Positions 32,677 through 43,848 of a stretch of 64,000 bases of DNA are shown here, piece by piece. Source of the stretch: Hyphochytrium catenoides. Taxonomy: Eukaryota > Sar > Hyphochytriomycetes > Hyphochytriales > Hyphochytriaceae. The translations under genes and the position numbers were made by a program. Each line of letters opens with the position of its first letter. Positions within the stretch are counted from its first letter, which is position 1. The notes below the pieces were generated by a model. It made no database searches. It was not told the DNA's origin and saw only the letters and a program-made list of their open reading frames with translations. Where the stretch lies: the NCBI GenBank assembly GCA_900088475.1, contig FLMG01000971.1, positions 1 to 64,000 of the forward strand. Reading direction: 5' to 3'.

Positions 32677-35600
32677 TTATTCCTGGGTAGTGTAACAGCC
32701 CGCGGCAAGAAGAAGATTTCTGTTGGTGAAGCGCAGCGAGTAGACTGGTGTCTTCTTTGTGTACAAAGTCTTCATCAAACATTGTGCAGGCTCCATGTCC
32801 GCCTCGGGGTCACGAACCTAATGCCATGCACAACGATGGGCAGAACATTATAACCTCACTCAACAAATAAGAGTTCCGCAGCGATTGACGGAGGGCGGAC
32901 AGTGCGCTAGGATATAAGAACAGCTCGGCACAAAGAGAGGGAGAGATATGGGCGGCTGAGCAGCTGACTTACACGTGCACTAGAGAATAATCCATTGTCA
33001 GCAGCGTGGGCAGCCTTCTTTGTACTTAATGCAGCACTTTTTTTGCTGAAGGAGCCCCGAGCTATTGACATGTCCCAAAGACGGACTGTATTGTCGGCAC
33101 CTATCGGGGCAGAATTAGCGGTGGTCAAAATCGTCGTATACGCCAAGGAGTGCGGGGCATGTCAATAGTAAGGGGCGATAGGCAATGAGGTCGATAAACC
33201 ACGCATTCCACTCGAGGTGAACTGCAACAAGGTTCCTCCAGGTGCTCGCGACAACATGCACGCTTACCTCCACTCGCAATCAGAGCTCCATCCTTGCTAA
33301 AGTCTAAGCTATAAATAGCCCCAGTGTGGCCATTCAAGGTCTCTATCTTCTTACCGCTGCCGAGATCCCAGAGATTAATAAATGGATCTTCCCCTAACGC
33401 CAACACAAGATGTAAGCAAGAGGGATGTGAACACAATGAATAGTCTCCCCATGCCAAATCTCAGCGTCTCTTCCAGTAAGACCTAGCCCTGTTGTGCCCT
33501 GTACTTCTAGTCTCTACTCAATCAAGGACCCAGGTGCAGCTTACTCTTATGCTTAACAACTATCACCCTTGCTACTTTAGGATGGTCCACATCTCTAAAG
33601 TTAGTCTGAAATATATTTGATTTTCCCCATCCTCCGCCATCTTTCTTACCAGCAGAAGCCAGGATTCTTCCATTAGGTGAAAATGCAAGACAGCGCACAG
33701 CGTTCTGGTGGCCGTTAAACATTCGCACACTCCTGCCACTCTGCACATCCCACAGCCGTATTGACTTGTCTCCGCTGCCAGTAGCCAGGTAATTGCAGTT
33801 TGGATGGAAGCGCACACTCTGCCAGCAAGACTCAGGTCAACGGGACAACACAAACATCCGGCAACAACAAGTAGTAAACAAACACACTTTCAGCCAAAGT
33901 AAGTAAGTAGTGGGTCCAACCACTATCAGGAAAATAAACATCAGGAAAATAAAGATCAGCTACGACGAGCGAAATCTCTCTGACCTCGACATCAGACGTG
34001 TGGCCCACGAAGAGGCGAAGGGGATTGAGGTTATCCGTACTCCAAAGCCTAGCAGTTCGGTCCATGGATGCAGAGGCAAAGTAGTAGCCAGTAGCAGAAT
34101 ACGCCAAGTCCCACACCGGATAGTTGTGTCCTCTGTAGACGACCTGTACGGGAGTCAACGGATTGTCATATTCTACCTTCACACCCAACTCCTTGGGATC
34201 GGTCTCCCTACGCCCAGCTCTAGTGCTGCCCCGACATCACCCCATTCTGTCTGCTGTTTCTCTTCTATTTTATCTGCTGACGGGTTAACGAGAAGATACT
34301 ATCATCTCCTCATCAGCCGAAGATGGTCCCACAAATCTGGTAATATCTAATAGCATAACGTCGATGACGGATTCTCTCTGTAATCATCCTCACACTGTTC
34401 TGTTACTCTTCTTCTGCAAAGCCCTGGTAAACGCTTGTTTATCACAAATCCACCTCGAATCCATCCTACCAGATTTGATCCAGTGTCGACCGACCACAAC
34501 CTTATGCTGGCGTCAGCGGAGCATGACAGAGCAAAGTGATTGTCTGGAGAAAAGGAGACACCGTACACGGGCCCGGAGTGGCCAATCAGCACCTTACAGC
34601 TGCGACAGGAGGGGAATTCGTAAGCAAATAGATCACCTTAGGCTGGTTCGCCAGTAGAATAAAGATTTAGCCAAATCTGGCTTACCCCATTTCTTCCGTG
34701 ACATCTATAGACTTTGCGGAGCTGGAAGACTCGTTGGTGTCGTTTCGCCATAATCTAATCATCGAATCCTCGAACCCAGCTGCCACCTAACAGAGCGTAC
34801 TGGTATGAGGAAGGAATTCCCTCGACCTAACCCGTTAGAGAGGAGATAGAGCTATTTACACTTACATGTAAAGCGTCGTTTGATATGTCCGTACAGGTGA
34901 GTCCATGCTTTGTGTTGAAAAAGGTATGACAGAGAACGGAGGGCAATGCCGAAGGACCCAAACGTACGCGCATCCGAGAGTCTTCGAGCTCCTAAAGAAT
35001 CAGATCGTTGAAAGGTCAGTACCTGATGGGGGTCAATTGGCGAAGCTCCTATACATCACCTGCAACGTGACTTTTGCTGGCTTCCGAAGCACTATCTTCT
35101 CAAGAATGTTACTATTATAGTCATCCTTTCGGTCAGGTATTGGGCCCTCAGCCTGCACGATCTTCACTTTCACCTAATGATATGAAGTATAAGTAGAAGG
35201 AACTCGGTTGTGATACCCATTCCGATTTACTCATGGCCGCTGTGCTCCGTTGGTCCTAACTTACGTTCTCTTCGTCTTTTGCTGGCCCAGGGCCCGCTAA
35301 CGCTTGGTTATTGTCTTCGGTACCCTCATCCTTTTTGGAAGGCTTATGGCCTTCGTCTTTCTTGAGCTTCCCAGGTTCATCCTTCTTAGCCTAAGTCGAG
35401 TCTGTCAGGGTAAGAGAGCCCTTGATTATCGGCTTCAAAGAGAATACCTTCTTTCTCTCAGCTTCATCCGCCTCAGCTTCACCTCCTGTTGCCTGCCTCT
35501 TCTGTGCTGCATCTACCTTCTTCTCTTGAAGGGCGCGATCACGCCCTAATAGAGTAAGCATCAAAGTGAATAGAAAAAAGCCGCTTCAGCATTGAAAGCT

Positions 35601-37364
35601 TTATAGTTGACGCTTTTGACTTTCTTCATTTTCATGGTCCATTCGCTCTGGCACGAGTCTCCTGAACATACCTGATTTATGTTTGGTCTCCAAAACCTTC
35701 GTTGGGAATACGCCCCAAAGCACAGGAGGATCATGCCCTTCTGGGTGTAGTGCATCTTGTATCCCATCCTCCACAGTCACTTCTGGTTTGTGCGTCGCTG
35801 CTAAAGAGAGCTTATCTGTGAAGTATATCGAGGCGGAAAGATAGTAAGCGACATGAGAGGGGAAAGGAAACTTTTTTGTTGTGAACAACCTGTCGCTTGT
35901 CTTGTGTCCTCGGGATTCACCATGACGATACTGCCAGGCTGTCCTAGGGAATCGGCTGTCTTGGCCTAGAGAGAGGTATACAGATGGAGGAGGGACGAGA
36001 CGTTGCAGTTAAAGCGGGAGATAGCGGCAAGTAAGAGAAGAACAGCATAGACCTAGTTTCCCAAATCAGGTTCAGAGCCACCATCGGCAAACATACAGAC
36101 GGAGGAGGTACGAGGCGTTGCAGTTGAAGCGGGAGACAGCGGCAAGTTAAAAAGAACACCATAGACCTAGTTGCCCAAATCAGATTCAAAGTCACCCAAG
36201 CCTAAGAATGATTCACCTTAAGCGCAGGCTGGTTCCGAACGATCTTGATGTTGACCCGCTTATTGAGGATGTAAAGAAGTAGAAACATCTGGGCATCTGT
36301 CAGAACTGAGGAAAGTAGCTCGAATGACAGTAAGCTCATGTTCACTTGGAACTTGCTTGACAGGATCTTTTGTGCATACTGTGGAACGGAAATAGCACGT
36401 GAGACGTAGCTGACCGCTTGCTAAAATTACACTTGGTCCCCTCTTAGTTAGCTGCAACCACTCCTAGGTACTGATCAAGATGCGCTTTGACTTTGATAGT
36501 CGGACCTCTCCTTCTTCCCGGTCAGTGGACTACCTCGTTGATCTTGATATGGGCCGGAGTGACAATCATGGCTAGCTGCTGCAGCTCGGTAGGAAAAGGT
36601 CGCCTAACTTCGTCTGCATGCCGCTCAAAGAAGGCCTTCGCCTCCCGAACGAAGCCCCGGGTCATTAGCTCCAGGAAGCAGTGAGCGAATAAGGGAAACA
36701 CGACCCCGTAAAGTTCATGCTGCCGTTGAGGGTTGCAATGCAAGAGAAGGGGAATTAAAGGAGATAGTTGTTGTCAGAATCATGACTGAGGAAGTAAGTA
36801 AGGACAGGGCTACCGACCTTAAAGCTGTCTAATGAGTTCGATATCCAGCTGAGGAGGCTACTGAAGCTTTCCTCATAAGCTAAAGGATTGCCCTGATGGA
36901 CGCCCCAGAACAGCTGTGGAAGAGTGTATCAGAGCACCTCCCATCCCACCAGTCACGGATCACTTGGTATAACATACCACATTGTTTCCAGTGCAAACAT
37001 CAGCTTTTAGTCCCATGAGTAAGGTGTATCGATCTAAGTCAGCGGTCGGTCGCTCATTGTCACCCTAGCGACAAGAGTCAGTAACCCGCAGAAAGGTTTC
37101 GTTCAGTCTATTAGCGGGGTCGCTTACAGTTGACTTGCGACCCTGTGCTCCAGAGCTCTCTTGCATGATTTGGGCTGCCTTATGATAGCCTTTGTCTCGG
37201 AGGTACTGCACTACGATACCGTCCACAAGAGCTTCATTTTCATCGGTCTCCTACAGAGGGCGTTTACAATCTATGTCAACAACCATCTAAGATTCATATA
37301 CATTCACCTTCACGGATTCCTTCGCCGCAGGAGGAGCTTTCTGTTGAGAGTCAGGAGCGCTCAT
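32677..37364 (-). CDS. TAF5: Transcription initiation factor TFIID subunit 5 (TAF5)
   Basis: Core scaffold of TFIID (and of SAGA in some lineages), nuclear. Many exons on the minus strand; the first is 37364-37308 ([15 protein letters not shown]), the second 37250-37128 carries the LisH motif ([17 protein letters not shown]). Next comes the TAF5 NTD2 fold: [20 protein letters not shown], then [20 protein letters not shown] and [14 protein letters not shown] near 36720-36520, then [20 protein letters not shown] Lys/Glu-rich linker follows (35550-35250). The C-terminal WD40 propeller includes [95 protein letters not shown] and NTVRLWDMS. The last exon ends [20 protein letters not shown] with TAA at 32677-32679. 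The domain order and the 'HNYPVWD' repeat are specific to TAF5. Confidence 0.95.
35978..36200. repeat. Tandem duplication, about 115 bp period, in a TAF5 intron
   Basis: Copy one 35978-36092 and copy two 36093 to about 36200 start with ATACAGAYGGAGGAGG and share ACCTAGTTKCCCAAATCAG; roughly 85-90% identical by eye with a few indels. It falls between the exon ending ...IVRNQPALK and the next TAF5 exon. Confidence 0.85.
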
Positions 37365-38104
37365 AATTCGGTCCAAACAGAGCTTTCCAGCTCCCAGCCA
37401 CCAAGCCGCGCTCCCCAGCAGCGTACGCTCTAATCACTTGCAAGTAACAGGTCAAGCAGGAGTGATCATTCGATACTAACCCTTCAGGATGGTTATTCGG
37501 CAACCACTCTACTCCATATCCCAACGTAGAACCCTAAGTTGTCCTATCTACTCCTATAACGCGAGGTTAAGTTAAGATGACCTCACTGAAGCCCTGCAGA
37601 CAGTCTTAGCGCCGAGAGACCTGGGGAAGTGGAGGAGAGACTCTTCTTCTCTTTGTGGAGCTCTTCTGCTTTCTGCTTGTCTGCATCTGCTGCGTGCTCG
37701 ACAATGTGATGGAGATTCTGGACTAGCATCTTATGTCCAGTCCTCCCCCTGGGGATTGCCGTCGATCAGAAGCCCCACTGTTTATTCCTATGAACAGTTG
37801 TACCACTGCTAACGCCTTTGTACGTCTAAAATAATAGAGCTCTGAAGGGGCCTTCTGTCTGTCTGATTGAAGCTTGTGGAAGGTGAAGCTGACAGAGCCC
37901 ACTAGGGTTCACTAGTGCACGATGTGAAGCTGCTTCAGTGACCATTGCAGCTCGTTCCATGGGCGGCGCCTCGCCCCAGAACCTTGCAGTGGAGGTGCTA
38001 TCAAACAGCTGGTATGGAGATTAGTATGGTGAGTCGCATCCCAACATTATCAGGCCAGGGCAGTGCTGCGTACGGTGTGAGAAAGAGCTCATAAAACTGG
38101 GGAT
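37365..38104. promoter_or_regulatory. Shared divergent promoter region TAF5/SLX1
   Basis: About 740 bp between the TAF5 start (minus) and the SLX1 start (plus). No convincing exon was seen. By position it must contain both promoters; no specific factor site was identified. Confidence 0.4.
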
Positions 38105-40015
38105 ATGAGCAGCAGCAATGCAGGGGCTACCGCCGGAGGAGCTGCAGCCCGGAGGGTCCACTCATTCTTTTCCTGCTACATTCTTACCCCAGCAAACTCT
38201 CACCCCAAGCATCAAAAGGTACTTAGAATGCCTTGGTCTGACGTATATCCTCATCAATCTTGCTCTCTACACAGCTTTTTTTTTAGTACAGAAGGAAAGA
38301 TTGCCTAAATCTTTCGGTGCGCATTTTTGCTGCTGAGCCCTGCTGTTGACAGTGTTTGCATCCTTGCTAGTGTTCGTTGCCTCATCGCCGCAATGCAGGT
38401 ACATTACATTGGCTTCACGACAAATCCTCATCGCCGGCTGCGGCAGCACAATGGCGAACTCATCCAGGGTGCGTACCGCACGCGACGATATCAGCCTTGG
38501 GACATGGCGCTGGTCATATATGGCTTCCCCAGCAAAATTGCAGCACTACAATGTAAGGTAGACGCCTTCCCTTACTACCGCAACCCTTATCTGCGCCTCC
38601 CTTTCCTTATGGCTCTTTACGAATGCCACCAACTGTCCACGGTCTCCTTTATTAGTCTGCTCCGTCTCACTTCTACTTCCTTTTCTTTCTAAAAACTCAT
38701 TCTTTCTATTCCGCCACAGTTGAGTGGGCATGGCAGCACCCTCAACGTAGCCGCCTGATCAAAGAGACGGTGAAGCCTCTTAAGGGCCAAAGGGGCGTTG
38801 GCGCCGTTGGGAGTTTGCATAGGAAGCTCTTGGAGCTATCGCACATGCTATCGGTTCCTCACTGGCAGACCCTCCCTCTTACTCTGTACTTTACCAATGA
38901 AGGTAATTTTGCGTCTGCGCAGGTCTAGTACCGCGTTACTGTTGGTGTCAGATCATCTCTCCGTGTTTATATTACACTTCTCACCCTGCCGCCCTATGTT
39001 TGAAGGTGCACACGGTGTCAACCCAACGGTGTCAACCCAGCTCTTCTGTTGTTCTCATCCCTGCGCCGTAAGATGACACCGGTTGCCCCCATCGTACCGC
39101 TATCGCTCTAGTCTCACGATGTATCTTTCACCTATACGATTGCTTCTTCTTCACACTTCGTGGACCTTGCACTCTTTAGGTTTCTCACTCACCTACTAAC
39201 GATGTTTACTCCACAACTATCTTCCAATCTCATTTCATCCGTCCAGCCTACGTCAACCTCTTCCAGGGTCTTCCCTCAAAGTTGAAGAAGATATTGCCCT
39301 CATCTTTGAAAATTGAAGTGGGGCCCTTAGATCGCCTTTACCTTTATGGCGTCCAAAGTAACAGAGAACAGAAAAGAAAAGGTATGCTGACGGGTAATAG
39401 GAATTAACAGAACCTTCATATCTGTTAGGCAAGAGGACCCTCCTTCTGTCGGTTTCCACTTCCGACTTTATGGCGCTATGGACCTAGCCGCCATACTTGT
39501 CCTTCTTTGCCATACATTGATTCCTGCACTGAAGATTCTCAGATTCTCCTCCTATTGTTGCTAGAGCCTTTTTTAAATCTTTGCGCTTTTGGACTTCAAC
39601 TGTGCATCCATTCCTTCGTTGCGCAAACCCTCTGAGATTTATACCAGGTTCTCAGCTGGACTATGACTCTGAGGACGAGCTAATTGAGCTGGAAGGCGAC
39701 CTAGAACAGAGGACGCACCTGTGCCCTGACTGCAAGAAAGAAGTGTCACTAGATAGCATCGCAGAAAGAGCCACCGAGAGCTCTCCCTCCTCTGCTTTTT
39801 CCTGCTATCATGAGGACTGTCTTATGATAGCACACATTCGGTGTCTGGCAGAGAGAATGAGGAAGAAAGGGCGTCTGCTTCCTTCCAAAGGGACTTGCCC
39901 TGATTGTGAAGAAGAACTTCATTGGGGTCATCTACTGGCTCACAATTTTGTTACGTTACCTCTACCCAGGCGTGGTGAGAGCTCAGGAGGCGAAGTGGGC
40001 GAGAAGACTGCGTGA
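38105..40015 (+). CDS. SLX1: Structure-specific endonuclease subunit SLX1 (GIY-YIG)
   Basis: Catalytic subunit of the SLX1-SLX4 nuclease that cuts branched DNA such as Holliday junctions and 5' flaps; nuclear. Five exons in phase: 38105-38218, 38399-38552, 38720-38902, 39247-39381 and 39648-40015, giving 317 residues. GIY-YIG domain: [31 protein letters not shown] (active-site Tyr, Arg and His), [20 protein letters not shown] and the metal-binding Glu in [12 protein letters not shown] middle region [10 protein letters not shown] follows. The C-terminal RING/PHD-like zinc domain has CPDC, CYHEDC, HIRCLAE and [11 protein letters not shown], as in the family. All expected residues are present, so it should be active given an SLX4 partner. 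Confidence 0.95.
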
Positions 40016-40264
40016 TGACTTACCCTGAGGCTGACAAAGAGAGCTGAATCGCCTAGGCCATCTAACCATACCTTAGCTCTAGTAAAGTACGACGATGATC
40101 GAAAGTAGGTCTACAGGTCACGCTGCGAGAGAGAGATTTTTGTTGCTCACTTAAGTCGTCCATCATCAAATGCTTGTTGCACTATTTTGGGCCAACACCT
40201 AACGAGAAAAAATGGGTCAACAGCCTAAACTGGTCCTATCAATCTCCACGTCTCTGAGCGCTCA

Positions 40265-40844
40265 GGGATAGTTGTCTCCACGATCACGGACCACAGTTTG
40301 CCATCTGCAGAGAGAAGTCTCGAACTCTTCGATTTGCTCTGGGGGCGTTCGGATGGGAGTGCAGCTGACAGGTAAGATCCCTTCATATCTCTTCGGAGGT
40401 CTCAAATAATAAGTGCCACGTGGGCCCCTCTCACAGATGTAGTGGGTGATTCTTGACAGTAACTTCAAGAACCCTATCATCGGCGATGGTCTAAACCACC
40501 GGTAAATCCAGCTTCTTCGCTATCACTCAACCATTCCAGAGATTGCCAAGCAGCGACTTCAAATATTTCTCGCCTTCATTCCTTTCATAATTCGAAGTAA
40601 TCAGGGATCAAACCTCGTTCGGGTGCCGTTGACTGAGCCACAAAGCAGCGTTGACCAAACTTCTTAGAAGCCTCTCTCACACCTGGTCAACAGGGATAGC
40701 TGGACTTACCAAGCGCATGTCATACGGTCTCGTTGCAGATGTGTGGCCAAGTTCCTCGAACGGCCCCATATTGTGGGCGTATATGCTCACAACAAGAACT
40801 ACCATGCTTTTCTGGATGACGGACAGCTCAACTATGTTTGGTGA
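40265..40844 (+). CDS. Unidentified plus-strand gene, three exons (5' end uncertain)
   Basis: An exon ending at 40371 (DHSLPSAERSLELFDLLWGR then SDGSAAD) before a strong GTAAGA donor, a 42-nt exon 40460-40501 (NFKNPIIGDGLN) and a terminal exon 40694-40844 (DSWTYQAHVIRSRCRCVAKF ... HIVGVYAHNKNYHAFLDDGQ ... VW stop) all join in phase. The first exon's start is unclear; an ATG with a good context at 40211 (AAAAATGGG) is in another frame and would need an extra intron. I do not recognise the family. It looks globular and cytosolic, with no signal peptide or membrane helix in the part seen. Confidence 0.5.
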
Positions 40845-41572
40845 GGTAAAGGACGGGCTTTTCCTGCAGCCATTATTATCTTCAATCTATACAGAGCCAA
40901 GGCTACTTGAAAGCCCACAATGAGTTCCAACAAAGACTATCTATTGCTCCGAAAGCCGCCTCCTGACGAACTACTGGACCTGGCCGAGGTATTCTCTTAA
41001 GTCTACCCAGGAGGTCAAGCTTGAGACTATAGCTTCTGAAGAGACGGTCGCTCGTATGGGTTGCTGGCTCGCAGGCAGCCAAGAGAATGTCACCACTAAC
41101 GAGGCAGAGCGACAAGGAGAGGCGGAGCAAGGATCTTGATGAGAAGTAAATGAGTCCATCGCCCAGGATCCTCACATGATGACCTTTCGAGCGGAGGCGG
41201 GAAGCAGGTGGACATCATGTGATCATGCGAGATCTCCCATCCGAGAATACAGCCCGTGACTAGAGACCGATAATAGTGTAGAGTGAACTCTACGGATAAT
41301 GACACTAAAGCCTGCTCCAAACATCGGTACTATCTTAGGGTCTTGTCGTGCACATTCAGATGCTTCTCAGACGCCAAGACGCCGTGGTCCCGAAACTTTA
41401 AATCGAATGCTACTTGGAAACCTTCCCACAGGGAACCTAGCTTGTTCACGTTGATCGGGAAGGCGGAATCTATCGCCAACGAAAGCTTCATCTGAAATCA
41501 GGCTTGCAGCTTGTGGCCGTTTTCTCCATTCTTCTCGTGTTCACTGTCCTCTATTTCTCACATCTCCTTGAT
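40845..41572. other. No gene recognised
   Basis: Short frames only on both strands between the unidentified gene and the CT microsatellite. Confidence 0.4.
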
Positions 41573-41589
41573 CTCTCTCTCCGCCCTCC

Positions 41590-41621
<32 letters not shown>

Positions 41622-41735
41622 GCTGTCTCACTCTCTTTCTCTCTCTTTCTCACTCTCTTTCTCTCTCTTTCTCACCCTCTCTCTGTCTTCTCTCTCTCTC
41701 TCCCTCTTTCTCTCTCTCTCTCTCCCCAATTTCTC
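41573..41735. repeat. CT-rich microsatellite
   Basis: Imperfect (CT)n with CTTT and CCCT interruptions on the plus strand. The 201-codon plus-strand frame across it is mostly repeat-derived. Confidence 0.95.
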
Positions 41736-42289
41736 TCTCTCTTGCCATCAATCGATCGTCTTCGCCATCAACACCACCACTACCTCCATCTTTGCTCACT
41801 TCTCGCTGATAGCAGCGTTCCGATAACCTTAGCTGAGCCCACAGCTCCGCCTCGAGTCCTACGCCTATCCACATCCTCCTCGTCTGTCCCCGTCTCTTCT
41901 TCCTTTCTCTCTGGCTGTTTGACTCTTCTCAGTTGGCCTGGTTGGAGAAGCCTCTCTCTCCTCTCTCACTCCTCACTCTCTCCCTCTTATCCTCTCTCCT
42001 TCCCGATCGTGCAGCTCCTTCTGCTCTTCTCAAGCCACCCCAACTGGATAGAGAAGCCCCTGCCTTATGTGCACCCAGTAATCAGCTACCCGACAAGGTC
42101 TGAAGGCAGACTCTAGAGTGCAAGCGCTGCACCCCAATATTCCGACGACCTCCGGTTCTATTCATTCTCAAAAGTAAGCTCATTTTGAAAGCAGAGGAGC
42201 TCCTTAGACCAATAGCTCACCAACGGAGCAAGGCTCTTTATCCTGACACTGGTTAAGTGCCAGTGTTGGCATCTAGCAGGGAACCCAAG
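41736..42289. other. Possible upstream exons of the DUF4112 gene
   Basis: Open stretches such as VPITLAEPTAPPRVLRLSTS (near 41820-41880), QLDREAPALCAPSNQLPD (near 42040-42095) and AEELLRPIAHQRSKALYP (near 42195-42250) have nearby AG/GT sites. They could be 5' exons or a separate short gene. I could not join them in phase to the ATG at 42290. Confidence 0.25.
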
Positions 42290-43359
42290 ATGGCACAGCA
42301 GGAGGTAACTCGGGGGACAACCTTCAATGAGCGGATGCAGAGCACCTTTCCTGGCCGCTGGGGCAACGACGATGAAGCCAAACGAAGAGTGCTGAACCGC
42401 ATTCGCTGGATGGCCTCCGAGTTGGACCGCAAGTGGAAGTGAGTGTGCTTACGTGCCTCTGGCCCTCTTTACTACTCCACCTTGAAGCAACATAACGCTC
42501 CCTTCTCCAGACTTGACACATTACTACCCTGAACGCTGAATCTCCTCTTCTTCCTCATGCTTATCACTTCAATAGCCTTTGTTCTGTTACTCCTTCTATT
42601 GGTGTTGGCTCCCGTAACTCTGCCCTACAGACCCACTAACTAAGAGTCCTGCCCGGGCTTGTGCCCACCTCCCTTGCGGCTACTCTTTACTTAGGTTCTG
42701 TGGCTGTTTCCGGTTCGGCTATGACTCGGTTCTATCTATAATTCCTGGAGGAACCTTCGTAGGAATGGGCTTCTCTCTTTATCTGTATGCCCTCGCACAC
42801 CGGTTTCAACTTCCTCTGCGCACACGCCTTCTGATGCTGTGGAGAATTCTTATTGACCTCCTTCTTGGAGCTATTCCGCTGCTTGGATGTAAGTGCTTTG
42901 AGCGAGGACCTCAGACTTTTCAGTTTCTTAATCGTGCGTTAGGTCTATAAGCATAGACTTCTCTCTCTGCCTCCCCGGCCCCCTCCCTCCATTAGACTCA
43001 CTTCTGTCGATGCCCCCCTTATTCTTGGGTCTTTGATGATGTGGCAAATGCGACAGCTGAGGTGTATCTTCACGTGCCTTTCGCTCCCATTTCACAGTTT
43101 TTATTGCTTGCTAAACGTTTCCTATCCTATTGCAGTCTTTGCGGACGCGCTGTTCAAAGCCAACCTGAAGAACATGCGGAGTCTAGAGAAAAAGCTAGTT
43201 GCCTCTCTTCCTCCAGAGAGGGTAGAAACCTTGGGCATTCCACTGGACGACGAGGGCCAGCCATACAACTTGATGACTGATAAAGATGACGGCGGAAGAG
43301 CCGACGAAATAGTCAGAGACAGCAAACGTTTGAGTGAACTGCCGAAGGAAATTGTATAG
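42290..43359 (+). CDS. DUF4112 membrane protein
   Basis: Three exons in phase, 42290-42438, 42695-42888 and 43136-43359, give 188 residues. The domain reads FRFGYDSVLSIIPGGTFVGM, FSLYLYALAHRFQLPLRTRL, MLWRILIDLLLGAIPLLG and FFADALFKANLKNMRSLEKK. This is the conserved DUF4112 pattern (R/FGxDxxLxxIPGxGD... DxxxGxIPxxGDxFDxxFKANxRNxxLLE), with two hydrophobic segments. The DUF4112 function is unknown; it is common in bacteria and found in fungi and algae. The Asp after IPGG is replaced here by Thr. The N-terminal stretch (FNERMQSTFPGRWGNDDEAK...) precedes the domain; the tail is acidic and hydrophilic. The start ATG follows an AG and could be internal to a longer protein. Confidence 0.85.
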
Positions 43360-43848
43360 TTTGGGAGGCAGGAAGGAAGCGCGCCGGGGGTGACAGATGT
43401 CGTTTATGGTAGATTGAATACGGAAGCAAATTTTGAAAGGCACTTCTTCGAGGTCTCGGCGTAGAAGAAGTTAAGCGAGGTAAACTCATATTTTATACAG
43501 TAGCATGAAGCCCAAGCCCTTGGTGCAGAGCTCTAAGAGTAGCTCCACTGACGATTTCCTAAGTGATCCAACAGATAGGACTTAAAACGTGTTAAGCCGC
43601 GAGCAGGGCTAAAGGCCATCTTAACAAAATTCCATAGCCCGACTGTATCTGCACTCGTTGTCGAGATGCCCATATCCAGGCTTGGCAGCAATTGCCCCAA
43701 TTAGACCATCACCACAAAGCCTTCTGCTTCAAAATACCTACTTTTCCAGAAGATAGACTTCTATCCATCTCTGAAGCTTGGGGTTCCGCTGGTATCTCAG
43801 CCCATGGACCTGCTAGAAATCGCAGCTTGTTACAGCTTCTGACCCCTT
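43360..43848. other. Convergent intergenic region
   Basis: Non-coding interval between the DUF4112 gene (plus) and the pseudokinase/ARM gene (minus). Nothing recognised. Confidence 0.5.

Noticed and set aside
41511-42116. A 201-codon plus-strand frame rich in Leu and Ser
   Set aside because: Most of it is translation of the CT microsatellite. Only small downstream parts could be exons.
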